Part shown: positions 42,348 through 54,336 of the stretch, one piece after another | How positions within the stretch are numbered: position 1 is the first letter of the stretch | Layout of the letters: each line of letters starts with the position of its first letter | Origin: Moniliella sp. 'wahieum' | Taxonomy: Eukaryota > Basidiomycota > Moniliellomycetes > Moniliellales > Moniliellaceae | Length of the DNA: 64,000 nucleotides | Assembly: GCA_003971905.1 (NCBI GenBank) | Contig: RSEE01000026.1 | Coordinates: 1 to 64,000 of the forward strand | Direction of reading: 5' to 3' | Position numbers and translations under genes: made by a program | Notes under the pieces: generated by a model | The model's input: only the letters and a program-made list of their open reading frames with translations | The model's database searches: none | Told to the model about the DNA's origin: nothing

Positions 42348-44268
42348 TCATTCCATCTTGCGCGGCTCAACTATCTCGTTGTGTGGCGTGGCGTCATCTT
42401 CGACGGCCTGCACCTCGGCCAACTTGCGCTCCGGTTCGGATCCGTCGCCCAGCACGTCGTTGCGGCCATTGGCAATCAAATACTCGTTCCATTCGTTGTC
42501 TTGCTCTGTCAAAATCAATCTTGGTCGTATCGGGAACAAACACGGCAATCACCACGCCCACCGCGCCAATCCCTGCGGCCCAGTAAAACGTGGCATTCTT
42601 GCCCCACCGGTGCTGGATCGGCTGGAAGGATTGGGTGCCGATCGCCGCACCGGCCTTGGCAAGGCCGCTGCAAAGCCATAGTGCGTCCCACGCAACGCCG
42701 TGGGGAACGAAGACGCGGCCACCAACCCCACGCAGAGCCAGGCCCAGTTGCCGAACGAGGCCAACAGACCATACAACACCACCATCGCAGCTGGCGCATG
42801 CAGCAGCTTGTCCCACGCCGCCCCGATGATCACACCTGTCCATCCAGCCATATGCATGTCAGTTACTCCCCATCCTGAACAGGAAACCAAACTGGAGCGA
42901 AAAAAAGAAGGCAAAGGAAAGAAACGAACCCAGAATGACGTAACCGCCAAAGCCCAAGACGAGGCCGCTTGTCCCAACGTAGGGCAGGAGGACTGGCCCA
43001 GGAAGGCACCGGGGAGAAAGTGCTCCGAGCAACAGCTGGTACTCTGCGGTCCTGCGCAGCGGCGGTTTGTGGAGATAAGCGAGATGACCGTGCCAGAAAA
43101 CCCGTTGGAAAAGCTGACAACTATTGAAAGGAGGGGACAAGCACAGAGGGTCAGTAACAGGAGGTCGAGGCGTTGTGTGGAGAGAGAGACAGGACCACAC
43201 TCACAGTCGTACAGGAACCAGGACATGGCGATCAAACAAGGGGCCAGTACTTCTTCAATGCGAGCCAGTAGGGCACCTTGTGACGAATGGCATTCTTGCG
43301 ATAGAGCTTCGAGTTGATCATGCGCCACCGAAGTAAACACCCGTCAGGGGCAGAAGAGCACCAATGCCAAAGCAGATGCGCCAGGTAATGTCAAGCTTGC
43401 GCATATCGCTTGCGCCATGAGGTACAGGCGTGTCGCCATACCCGGTGGCCGACAGAACGATGAGGAAAATCGAAGATGCCAGTGGCCCCAAACGTGAGGA
43501 CGACATTGGTGACCCAGATAAACACCGAGTCGCGCTTGGCCCGCGAGAGAAGCGTTCATCGGCCGCCTCGGAAGCGGAGACGGACGAGGCAGGGTACTCG
43601 CTCCGACGCCAAACCCAATAGCCCACGCGTGATGACAAGCCCCAGAACAGGTTGTTGGGGTTGCCATGAATGGGGGAGGCGGCAGTGGAAAAATAGCACC
43701 CAGGACGAGAATGACGGTAGTGATGACGATGGCTGACTTGCGGCCCACGCGGTCGGTAATGACGCCGACGACCAGTTGACCAAGAATGGCACCCACAAGG
43801 AGCGCATTGCTCACGCGCGTGCTCATGGTCGATGTGTAACGTTGGAGCCATACCGCTACTCGGGGGGAAAACATCTTCCATCAGTATACAAGATGAGCAA
43901 CGCCAAGGCAGGGAGAGAGGGCGGGGCGTGGGTGCGTACCGTTCGAAAGAGCACATTGGCCAGGGTCATGCAGTTGTTCTGATAGCCGTCGCTAATGAGA
44001 GCAGCGCCAGCGGCCAGAACAGTAAGAGCTGTACTTGGCGATCCTGGCCTGCTTGGCCTCCTTGGCGGTCTGGATGGGATCTTGGTAGGGCAGGTTGGCG
44101 GCGGGGGACAACTCGCCGGAGGGAACTTCCTTCAGCGGCGACTTGATGCTGCTGCTCTGCCCGTCCGAGGACGAGACCTTGAGAAAGTCGCTGGAACGAG
44201 CATGTCGGGCGCAGGCGCAGGTGCTGGCGGGGGCCAGGACGGGCGGTGGCCGTGGGGGGGGCGGCCAT
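42348..44268 (-). CDS. GIT1-type glycerophosphodiester/phosphate MFS permease
   Basis: Plasma-membrane proton symporter. After a Ser-rich cytosolic start (MAAPPTATARPG..., SSIKSPLKEVPSG), TM1 reads TVLAAGAALISDGYQNN, as in fungal Git1. RVSNALLVGAILGQLVVGVI leads to the DRVGRKSAI loop, SSVSASEAADER follows a GVGAEYP-like segment, and WRICFGIGALLPL is typical of the family. The C-terminal half has INSKLYRKNAIRHKVPYW, SWFLYD, FPTALRGTHYGFAAALAKAG and VFVPDTTKIDFDR. It ends WNEYLIANGRND and an acidic tail with a stop at 42348. At least one intron (donor near 43938) and several frame corrections are needed (for example an extra T near 43233). Glycerophosphoinositol is the best substrate guess; a phosphate-type relative is possible. 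Confidence 0.83.
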
Positions 44269-46263
44269 GGTGCTCTATGTGGGAGAGGAATAAGGGGGGG
44301 GGGGGGGGGGACGTGTGGGCGGGGTGCGGGGCGCGCGGGATGGGGCGGGGGGGGTTTTATGCAGATGGCTCCAGCACCAGACACGCAGCTGGAGGGGACG
44401 AAGGTGCGGGCGAGTGTAGTAGGGATGGGGGGAAGGCGCGGACAGACGGTGACGTGCAGGCGGGAGGCGAGCCTTCGTTGGCACGGATGTGATCACACTG
44501 TTCTGGAATCGTCGCAGGTGCCGGAGCGCTGGGATGGAAGCAGCAGCGTGCAAATCCTCTGTGCCCCTGCGACAGCCAGCCCCCCAAGACACGCGCCACG
44601 CCGGCCCATAGCGGACGGAGCACGGCGTGTGTCTTCCTCTGGCGCTGTGCGCTGTGCCTCTCCGCAGCTCCCAGTCATTAATCATTAACCCCGCAATGAT
44701 CGGCTGAGTCCGGCTAAGTCGAGCTATCGAGCTAATCTGTGATCAGTCCTCGGCACTGGGGGGCACTTCCCCGCCCAGTCAGTCGCGCCCCCACACGCGC
44801 CGAGCCAGCAGCAAAAAATGTCCGCCCCACAGCCCCCGTGCTGGGCGATTTGTCCCGACCCCGCATGCACACCACTGGCCCCGTGCGGCGAGGGCGCGGA
44901 CGCGGGGCAACTGCGAGTGCACCCTGGTACCTGCCTAGTCCCCACTGCTCGTGTGTGTCACGCAGCGGGCGGTGATATCGTGATGCTGGGGGCAGCGCAC
45001 CAGCACACTGTCCTGCGCGCCGTATCGCCACGCCTGTCCAGGCGGGGCCCAGACTGGCCTGGCGCCAAGGCAGGCACCAGGCCAGTACCAAGACCAGCAA
45101 CCATGCTGCCAGTCGCACCCCCGTCTCCGGGTGACATGTGAGCAGCGGCAGTGGCTAGTGGCACAGCACCGTCGCCACCCTCGTCCGCACAGGACGAACG
45201 AAGCACCTAGCAAAAGGGCGGTACATAGAAGGGCATTGCCCTGTATAGCGCCCGAGCCCAGAGCCTCCCAGTCCCTTCCCCCCCACGTCCTCCTCTAGAG
45301 AGCCGAGGATATGTATATGGCCCACCGGTTGGACCACATCCAATTGGCCCGTCTCGGCGGCAACCGTGGCTTGAAGCTTGATGGGGGTTGGTTATATTGT
45401 GTGGGTATAGAAGCGCAAGTCGACTCGCGAACACACAGGTGAAACTCAAGTAGGCTCCGATGGTTGCAACCGGGTGCCCAGGCACGCATTGGTAAGCATG
45501 TTGGCTGTTTCGTGTCCGCTCTTCTTTTTGTATCCAAGTTTACCTGGTATGTTTGGACACCTATGCTTCTCTGTATAGGTATGCCAAAAAGCCAACAGGT
45601 CCCGAGCACAATCAGGTACAAAACAGGATCCACGTGTCTGGGGTAACTTAGTAGTAACTAGCTTAACTAGTGTGGAGTCGTGAATCATTAAGAAGGATCG
45701 ACTGTCCCGCGGGCTCTCTTCACCATCTTCGCCCTCGCTCCCTTAGCTTGTTTTGGGTTTGAAATCTCCCACAATGCTTTTAGGAGAACTTGTTGCAAAG
45801 GATAGGTGGTTTGCAACCTGTTTGTGTAAACTGAGTGAGCCCCAGTCTCCTGCCGCCCTCTCCCGAGTTGAAGCATATCGGTGTGAGACATGTGATAGAA
45901 AACGTTGTATATCTGTAGGGCAGTCTCGCCCGTCAGGCGGGGGCTCGAGCCCCCCTTCCCCAGATGCCGGGGAAGCCTAGGGGGTCACATGTCCGGTCAT
46001 CAAAAGCTTTTAATATAACGTCACTGCTGAGATGATGCGTGGCGGATATAACCGCCGGTTTTCGCACCATAACCTGCATTCAAACCCAGTGGACACATAT
46101 CCAGTAGCATATACGCCAGAGCAAGATGGTGCTGTTATATAGCACTTCGGCTTCATTGAAAGAGGAGATAAAATGAATTTGACTTGGTTTTTTTATCTGT
46201 TTTTTTTGGTGGAGAGGGTGGATGGAAACATGGCGGGTGTGAGAGACAAGAGATGTTCAGGGC
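44269..46263. other. 2-kb intergenic region upstream of GIT1-type gene, with repeated element and hairpins
   Basis: No gene supported. Contents are a G17 run (44294-44310), the element CACTGGCCCCGTGCGGCG (44873-44890), its weaker relative CACTGTCCTGCGCGCCG (45006-45022), a perfect palindrome GGGGGCTCGAGCCCCC near 45940, and an AT-rich 3' part. The upper half is presumably the promoter of the permease. Confidence 0.55.
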
Positions 46264-48224
46264 TCATGGATCATGGATCATAGAACATGTGATGAGGTCG
46301 ATAACAACCAATCCAGGGCGATGAGTGAAATGAGATGATGGACGCCCATCCAGGGGCGAAAACATGACGGATCCTGGAACCGAACCAAAACAAAGCGAGA
46401 GCATCTGGCATCTCTCGAGGGCGATTATATTCGCTCTAGATGTGGGCCAGCCCCGACGGGTCGCCAAGAACGCCGCGCCCACCGCGGCCGAGCCCGGATT
46501 GAGCATGTTGGCCATGCCCAGCACATTCATCTCGTTAAATGCACCCTGCAGAACGGCGGCGGCAGCAATGGACGGGAGAGCAGCTGTGCCAAACTGCGCT
46601 GCCGCATTCGCCGCAATGGCCTGCGTCACGCTCGATTGGGCCGCCGCCGTAATCATGGCCTGAGCACGAGCCTGCATCAAGGCAATGGACTGGGCAGCTT
46701 GGATGCCCGCGCGGGATGAGGTCCTGAGCAAGCATCTGCTTCCGAATGGCCGCAGTGACAATGGAGCGGAGGTAGGGTGCAGTGGAAGCTTGCTGAATTG
46801 CCTGCTCCACCAACGAGCCGGTCACACCCACTGCCGCCGCCTTCTGAAGGGCCGACGCGATGGCGATCTGCTTATTCGTCTCGACCAACGAAGACAGGCA
46901 CGACTGGAGAATAGCCGAATAGGCCGCGGCCTTGATTTGTTTCGCCTCCTCATACGCGGCACCCTGCATCCTGGCAAACTCGAGAGCATTGGCCACTGCC
47001 GAACGGGTAAGAATCGACTCCTTAGCTGCCAGCATATAAGGCGCCACACTGGTGCCCGCTTCGAGCATGCCAGCCTGAACAAGACTGTCGGTGAGCAAGC
47101 TCTGGGTGAAGCGCGAAGAAGCCACATCACGAAGAGCCGCCAACACCTCGGCCGACGAGGCAGTTGCCGCCTCTTCGGCCAACAGTGACGAGGCAATGAT
47201 GCCGTTAGCCAACCCATTCATCGCAGCCCACTGTAGCACGGCAAAATGCGCGTCAGTACATATACCCCTCACAACTGAGTTCCAACCTGATTTCCATGGC
47301 GCTGTTGTCATCCGAAAATTAACGTACCTTCACCATCCCGCTCGTAGGGCAGGCGCCCATCATCATCATTCGGCTCGCCATCACGTCCTTGGCCGCGGCC
47401 TGGTCCGCGATTGCCGACTTGATCATCGCCGCCTCGACCGCCTGGTCTTCGGCGATTTTCGACTTGAACATCGCCTCGTCGATCGCCTGGGTTGCCATGG
47501 CCGACTTTTTCATCTCAGCCCACTGCGCTGCATCTTGCGCCCGCACGGCCGAGTCGAGCGTCGTGAGCCACGCCTCGTCAGCCAGGGTGGCCGAAGCGGC
47601 AGACAAGTAGGCTGGTTGAACCAATTGACCGACTCGGCCGCCGCCACCTCGCCGGCAGCAGCCGTGGTCATCATGCGGCTGACGAGAGCGGCGCAACGTG
47701 CAGGAACGGTGCCCACTGGGCAGCAGCGCGCTGCTTGGCCTCGGCCGTGGCAAGCCGTGCGGCCAGAATCTCAGCATGCGGCAAAGGCAAGGCGGAGCCA
47801 TTGTAGATCATGTCAATCTCATTGGCCCAATGGGCCGGCATGTCGGCCAAGACCTTGTGGTAGACCGTGTCCATCGCATCCATCGGTCCGTCAAGGGTAA
47901 GAATCGACGAGCTGATGCGGCTCGCGTCCAGGCCCATCTTGGATGCCAGCGCCATGTTGGCCTCGAGAATGTCGAGCGAGGGAGCAACGAGGTGCACGTT
48001 GGCGCCTTGCTGCAGCAGCTTCATGGCCATCGACGCACCCTGGCGGTTGTCACCAGTAAAGAACATGATCCGCGCGCCGGCCACGGTGGGGTAGGTCATC
48101 ATGGACGAAGACAGAATTCCAGGGGAGGGGCAAACGCCGCAGACGCCGCGAGAGAACGACGGATTGCCAACGTGTCAGGCACAACGTGGCCGGGAAAGAG
48201 TTGGAGGCTGGTGGGGAAGGACAT
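46264..48224 (-). CDS. Unrecognised protein: SDR-like Rossmann start fused to an alanine-rich helical body
   Basis: I cannot name this protein. It starts MSFPTSLQLFPGHVVPDTL, then after a frame correction shows a Rossmann-like motif, FFTGDNRQGASMAMKLLQQG followed by ANVHLVAPSLDILEA. About 60 residues later comes ANEIDMIYNGSALPLP. These positions match the TGxxxGxG and IDxLVNNAG motifs of short-chain dehydrogenases. The expected catalytic Ser-Tyr-Lys part is not seen. Instead about 400 residues are Ala-rich helices with few charges (SKIAEDQAVEAAMIKSAIAD, then ASSLLAEEAATASSAEVLAA, later ATSSVTQ-like runs). A 97-bp intron lies at 47231-47327. No signal peptide or membrane segment is clear. Frame changes occur near 48110, 47690 and 46710. 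The gene is well supported as coding by its long consistent frames; function is unknown. Confidence 0.5.
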
Positions 48225-48917
48225 GTTGGACAAACTGAGTGCTTGGGGGGCAAGGTGGGAGTAGTGGGGAAAGCGAGAGGTAGTAGATGTGGGGAGGTGC
48301 GGGAAGGCAGAAGGGGGTGTGGTGAAGAAAAGAAACCCAGGGGGGGTCGTCCGCTGGGTTTATATACGGTTGTCGCTCCGCTTCACACAACTATTAGAAG
48401 AAAATACTGTACTACACTGTGGAAACATGTCCGTGCGCTTGCTGCACCACCGCTGCACCACCAAAAGTGTATATTTTCGGATGATCTGTGCTCGTTTGGA
48501 CGCCCCTGCGCAAAGGCCCCAACCCCACCACCTCTCGAAGCTCTGATTGGATGACAAGTGTCGTACGACACCTCTGTCCTACTGGCCCTGCACCTCCACT
48601 CGACTTTCAGCCTCGCTCCCCCTCGCCTACTAGACGACGCGCTAAAACCTGTGCGCACACTCAGGCAATCGTCCTAACTGAGTAGCTGAGGTGGCCCACA
48701 CGGGCGCTAGGGGTGCTTCAGTCCTCAGTTGCCGCCTCAATGACCGACATACTTTCCCGCGGTGCCACCCACCTTATTACCTTACCACCCGGCCACCCGG
48801 CCACCCCACCACCCCACCACCCCACCACATCCCACCCTCCACCGACTCCCTACCGAGACACGAAGCGAGAAGAATGGCTTAATTAAGCGCATGGTATACT
48901 AGCAGACTAACGCCTAC
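48225..48917. other. Intergenic region with CCACC repeat
   Basis: Promoter side of the SDR-like gene's upstream flank joining the 3' flank of dynactin. A CCACC(A/C) array lies at 48786-48838. No gene seen. Confidence 0.6.
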
Positions 48918-51900
48918 TCAGTAGGCTGCTGCCGTGGCAGTGAGCGGGGCCATCCTGGGGATGCAGGCCAATGCGCCGGCCCTCCTGCCTGGAACAGCAG
49001 AAGGCGCTATGGACGGACAGGTCAGGAGCCTCTCCTGGATAGCTTCGATTTTGGCTGCAAAACGGGCGGCGAGGTGCTGACGCTCGGTCCAGCACTTGGT
49101 GGGCACAGAGGACGCTGCGCTCCAGCGCTTAAGCCGGACCAAGGTCGTAGGAATCGCATCCGCCTCGCTAGGCGACACATGGGAAGCATGTTGGGGCGCG
49201 ACTGGCTTGTCGGTCACCTTCTCTTCCTCATCCGCTGGGCCCGAGCTTCTCGTCCGCAACCGGGCCAGCTCCCGAAGTGACCGACTTGCCGCGCGAATGA
49301 CGGTGACCATGGCTCTTGTGCGTGCGGTGCGAGCGAGGCGGCTTAAAGGTAGAGCAGGTAATGTCAAGCATCCGTGGCGTGGCAGCAAATTCGAGCGCTT
49401 GCTTCCGCACCATCTTGGCTTGGTACAAGAGTGATGGCAGATCCAACTCTCCCTCGGCCTTTTCCAAGGGCAGATGCATTGCCACCCTTCCCTCCTCGTC
49501 CTGTTCGGCCTTCTGCACCTCGCCCTCTTCAACCAAAGGCAACGGTGGGAGGCTGAACAAGGCGCTGCGCAGGTCGGCACTCTTGAGGTAGGCGTTCTCA
49601 TTGACGACGTGCTGCAACGCGGCGCGGAGCGACCGTACCCGGTCCAAAAGGTAGGAGGTCTCGACGTCAATGGAAGAGTAGGTGAACTCGGTGTGTGTTT
49701 GGTTCTCTCCCTCTCGCACACCATCTGAGATGCCGGCGTTGTTTGCAGTTGCAGCAATAGTGGCCTGTTTGCGTGCGATAGCCAAGTTTTTCTCCAGATC
49801 GTCAATCTCGGCTTGGAGTGCGTCGTTGGCTTCTTGGTAAGTCTGGCTCTGTTTGAGCGTTTCTGCTAGTTCATGCTTCACAGCAACGATCTGGTCGGCC
49901 CGCTCGCGGCTGGCTTTGAGCTGCCGGTTTAATCGCTCCACCCTAATTCCATCTTCTTGCAATCGCTCATCGCGCCACTTGAGCTCGCGGTACAAGTCGC
50001 GAATTTCATCTGTCAGCTTGGCCACCGTTTGTTCTGCTTCAACGTTACGCATTGACTCGATCTTGATCTGCTCCACTCGGGCAAGCCATGGCTCGGCGCC
50101 CACGACTGAAGATGCGTTGGTCAGTGTCGTGGGAAAAAGGAAACAGAGGGGGAAAGAGGAAGCACGCACATTGCACAATGTTATCAGGTTCCTTGGCCAC
50201 AATAAGCAAGGAAGAGACAGTCGCCATAGACGTTGTAGACTCGAGGGGTTTGATCCAGGGCTCTGCGTCAAAGACATTGAACCCTTCCTTGGTTGCATCC
50301 AGAACCTGTTTGAGAAAGTTGGAAAGCAGGCACGGCATCTTGGACATCTTGACCTCGTGGGCATAGGCCGCGGCAGAGCGCGCCAACGCTGCAGCAAACT
50401 CTACCAACTCCGAGCTGGTCTGGGTGAGAGTGGGCAAAGTGGATGATACAGCGTCCATGCGGAGGGCCTCAGTGTTGGCGTGCAATCCCTCAAGGTGGCG
50501 GAGGAACTTATGTGAGGTAACCTTGGCCGCCTTGAGCTTGTCCACCAGTTCGTCCAGTGGCCCAAACATGGACCTGTCAACACTCTTATCCCCACCACCG
50601 AGCTCCCATTCGACCGAGCCATCAACGTGGAGTGCAGCGATGACTTGCCGGGTAAAGGTCAGGGCGGCAAATAGGGTGTCAAGGTCGTGTTCAAAGAGCG
50701 AAACACTTCCCACCTCCTTGGCCCAAAGATCAGGCTCGGCATCGAGTTCGATTGCCATCCCGTCGGCAATGACGCCTTCTTGGTCGGCACCTGCAAGTGC
50801 CTCAGCAAAGCCCTCCAGCTGAGCGATGAAGCGTAGCAGGTCCGATACGCACTCGGACTCCTTGAGTTCCTCTTTGCGTAGTGCTTCGATATACATATCC
50901 ATCCTCCGCTCCACGGAGGCAAGCTCCTTGTACATCCGCCCCCCACGGATAAAGGCAGACGTGCTGCCATGGCCAACAATAGCTGAAATCTGCCGCGAGA
51001 CGGCAGTAACGTGGGCAAGATGGCGCCGCATTTGACAAATAGAAATGAGCTTCTCGTTGGGTGGTGGTGAACCCGCGACCGTGATCTGGGGGTGTTCCAG
51101 TTGACGGGGAATGTCGTAGTGAATCTCAATTACATGTTTGATGATGTCCGCCTTCTGGTGAATGCGTTCAAAGAACAGCAAGGCGTTGACTGCATCCGCA
51201 TCTTCACGGAAAAAAGCAGCTGGGAGGTAGGGACGCGTGACATCAATGTGCATCTGGGCCTGCTGGGCAGCTAGCTTGCCCAACTCGAGCTCGATGGTCT
51301 TGGCTTGAGACTTGAGAATGGACGTTTGAAGCTTCATGTTAAGGTTGAGCATGGCCTGGGTCTGGTTGGCGAGTTTGCCATTCCCACTGACCGTTGTGAG
51401 TGCACTTGCATCGGCTCCCTCCGAATCCGATAGCCATTTTGCCTTCTCCTCCTGTAATCGCTCTAGTTCAGACTGAAGTTGGATGGTCACCTCGCGGAAC
51501 TGAGTAAAGATCACTTGGTCTTCGCCATATTAGCTTGAAGCGTCTCGTTGCGGTGGTGCTGCTCTGCAAGCTGGATCGCCTTGAGATCAATCTCCTCTTG
51601 AAGTTGCTTCTCTGTCTCGATATGGGTCTCCTCGAGCTCGTCGTTGAGCTCCCTGAGGGCATCGAGATCCTCGATCACAGCCTTCATCTCCTCCACCTTC
51701 TCGTTGAGAACAAGATTGCGTTCCGTCAGTTCTTCCAGCATCTCCTCAGCATTAAGCGCATCATCCAGCTGCGCTTTGAGTTCTTCGATCAACGTCTCTG
51801 CACTCTCCAAACGCTCTGAGGTCTGCTCGTACTGAGTTTGGATGTTGACAAGTTGGGCAAGCTCCTTGTCCATCTCAGCAATTTCGCTGTTGCTCAGCTT

Positions 51901-53855
51901 CAACCTCGTTGGTGATATCACGGAAACGGACGAGGGCTTCCTTGAGCTTCTCGTTTTGCCGCTCCAATTGGGCGATGGTAGCTGCAGCACGCATGTCGGT
52001 AGCGCTTGGGGCTCCATCCCTGTTACCCTCCAGACCAGTTGGGGAGAAAGAACCGTGGTCTTGGATGCGATCAAGTGCATCCTGCTGCTGCTCCTGCAGC
52101 ACCTCGAGATCAATTTGGAGCTCATCGGCACGGAGTGTCTCTTGCTCTAGCTGCTCTTGAAGCAGCTCTACTTGTTCTTCCGCCACTTCCTTATCAAGCG
52201 TAGACATCTCCAGCTGCTCGCTCAAATCTTGAATTTGGAGCTCCATCTGGTTACGCTGGCTCAACCATTCCTTCTCCATCTTCTCGTAGTTGCGCACATC
52301 TTGCTCCAGGTCTTGCATTCGCTCTCCATCTTTCCTTTTTGCGACAGGAACTTGGCTGCATCCTCCTTGTATTGCTCCAGCTCCCGCAGACGATCACGAG
52401 CCTCCTCCTTCTGTCGCTCGAGCACTGTTACCTTTTTGTACACGTCGGTCACTTCGCGGGAAGAGAGTACGTCTTTGACAGGCGAGGCTGCCATGGTGCC
52501 TGTTGTGGAAAAGGACGCAGACACTCCGCCAAAGCGCGCCGAAGGCGACTCATCATTCAGTTCCACCAGCGCATCCTCCTCATCTTCCTCTAACTCAGCA
52601 GAAAGCCCAGTCAAGAACTCAGACCTCCCCCCCTCACGATCCCGCTCGCTAGGATCAAACTCGGTCGAACGCGGTAAGACCAAGTCGTCTGAGCCCTCAT
52701 CGGGCGGGTCACTGCGCTGGCCAAACTGAACTTGACGGTCGCCGAAGCCAGAAGTCCGAGCACGGGTCGATGGGGCGGAGCTCGGTTGACGAGCAGGACG
52801 ATCCGAAGGAGTAGTACGAAGCGGGTTGGTGCGGGGAGCCAAAGCGGAAGAGGAGGTGGTGGCCGCCGGCCCGGCGCGGCGCGTGGCAGGCGTGGTCATA
52901 GCAGCCCCAGATCTACGAGCTGGGGCCGTTGCAGGGGTCGTTGCGGGGGTTGTTGCAGGGGTCGATACAGGGGTTGTTGCTGTGGCCGTCGCACGCGTAC
53001 GGACAGATGCGGAGGATGCAGGAGCAGAGCGAGTAGTAGTGGTAGGGGGCGGGTCCCTGGACGGGTCGCCATCGAGGGACGGGCAGCAGGAGTGGGGACG
53101 GCTGCGGCGGATGAGGCGCGAGAGACTGCGGGAGAAGGAGATGGGCGAGCTGAGGATCGTGGCGTGATCGATGGACGCAACCGGGCCGGCACCATGCTAG
53201 CGCCCATAGTCTCTCGTTTCAACGGAGAACCACGCGAGGACGGAGGTGTAGGTCGTGTCGAGACCGGGCGGCTCGCGACAGCGGAAGAACGTGTCCCTAG
53301 GTTGGGAGATGCGGCAGCACCGATAGCAGAAGGGGATGAAGAAGTAGCGGTAGCAGTCCTTACTCGGGCGGTAGCCGACGGGTTCGACCGTGTTGCCTGT
53401 GTGCAGCAAATGGTTTCATGTCAGAAAGAGCCCTACTCACCAGGCCATGAGGAAGGCAGGACGTACAGTCGCTGTTCGCGCAGACACCGATGGCCGAGGG
53501 CTCCTGGAAGCTACAGTAGATGGCGTACCGGAGGCACTTTTGCGTGCAGGAAGAGGCTTATAAGGGTCGCTGGGGATGACGGACAACTCGTCGTCGGGCA
53601 CGCTTGATGCTAGCGCTGGCGGGAGAGCATGTACCTGGGTGGGGCGGACAAATACACCATGTTTTGGTGGGCAATCCTGGATGTACACCTGTCCCTGCAC
53701 CGATCCGTCGTTCTTGCCGTTGGGAAGGTCGAGCACAACGCCGACCCACTGCCCCGGAGCAAAACGGGGCTGGCCAAGATACATAATCTTGCCCACCCGA
53801 GCCTGCTGATCTCGACGCGCTGCCCGACCCACAGCTGGGGCGCATTGGCGCTCAT
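48918..53855 (-). CDS. Dynactin large subunit p150Glued
   Basis: Links cytoplasmic dynein to cargo and microtubules (DCTN1; Nip100/ro-3 in fungi). The start MSANAPQLWVGQRVEI leads into the CAP-Gly domain (GKIMYLGQPRFAPGQWVGVV, the microtubule motif GKNDGSVQG, KHGVFVRP). A 44-bp intron (53397-53440) is followed by a Ser/Thr/Pro/Ala-rich basic region and an acidic patch (AELEEDEEDALVEL). The first coiled coil spans about 52.5-51.4 kb. The dynactin-specific domain lies at about 51.2-50.2 kb (FEHDLDTLFAALTFTRQVI). Intron 50106-50169 joins DNIVQF to VGAEPWLARVEQ. A second coiled coil (NDALQAEIDDLEKNLA) and a basic tail finish at 48918. Frame corrections are needed near 53800, 52890, 52325, 51895, 51520 and 49250. 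Length of about 1,570 residues is somewhat above the usual 1,200-1,300. Confidence 0.95.
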
Positions 53856-54336
53856 TGTGGAAACTGCTTTCGGGCACGCAAATGGCAACAGAAACGGAAT
53901 GGACAGGAACAGGGGCAGGGGCGATGGCAGGAGAACAAGAAGTGGTGATGGTGGTGATGGTGGTGATGGTGGTGATGGTCATGGCGTGACCAAAGCAGCA
54001 AGAGATGAGTGAGACCCCGCAATAAGAACGCCCTCCCTAGGGCGTTGGTAGGAGGCAGACACAACCCTACATGTAACCCTAGCGCTCCACGCTCACGCTC
54101 CTAACCGACCTACCCAGGTCTACCCATAGCCTACCCCCGTTGTTCCCCATGGGCCTCATCTATCCGATCGATCATCATCAACCTCGTTGGCCATCCCGAC
54201 TGGTCTGCTTCCGGCTGCACTCGCGCCTATCTCCCAAAGCCTTAGATGCCCCCAACCATCGATTCGTAGTGCAGGATACCAACAGGACCAGGCACCTTAT
54301 GCGTCCATCCTGCCCACTCAAACGTCAGTTCCCCTT
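53856..54336. promoter_or_regulatory. Dynactin promoter region / SEC13 3' flank
   Basis: Contains a GGTGAT array (53943-53980) just upstream of the dynactin start; read in frame it would add an Ile/Thr run, so it is more likely leader. The rest is unique intergenic sequence. Confidence 0.45.

Noticed and set aside
45936-45956. Perfect palindrome GGGGGCTCGAGCCCCC with a second hairpin after it, considered as a terminator
   Set aside because: This is a eukaryotic genome, no gene ends here, and GC-rich hairpins are common in such sequence.
53943-53980. Ile/Thr-rich N-terminal extension of dynactin from the GGTGAT array
   Set aside because: A repeat translation upstream of the conserved MSANAP start, and in a different frame from it.
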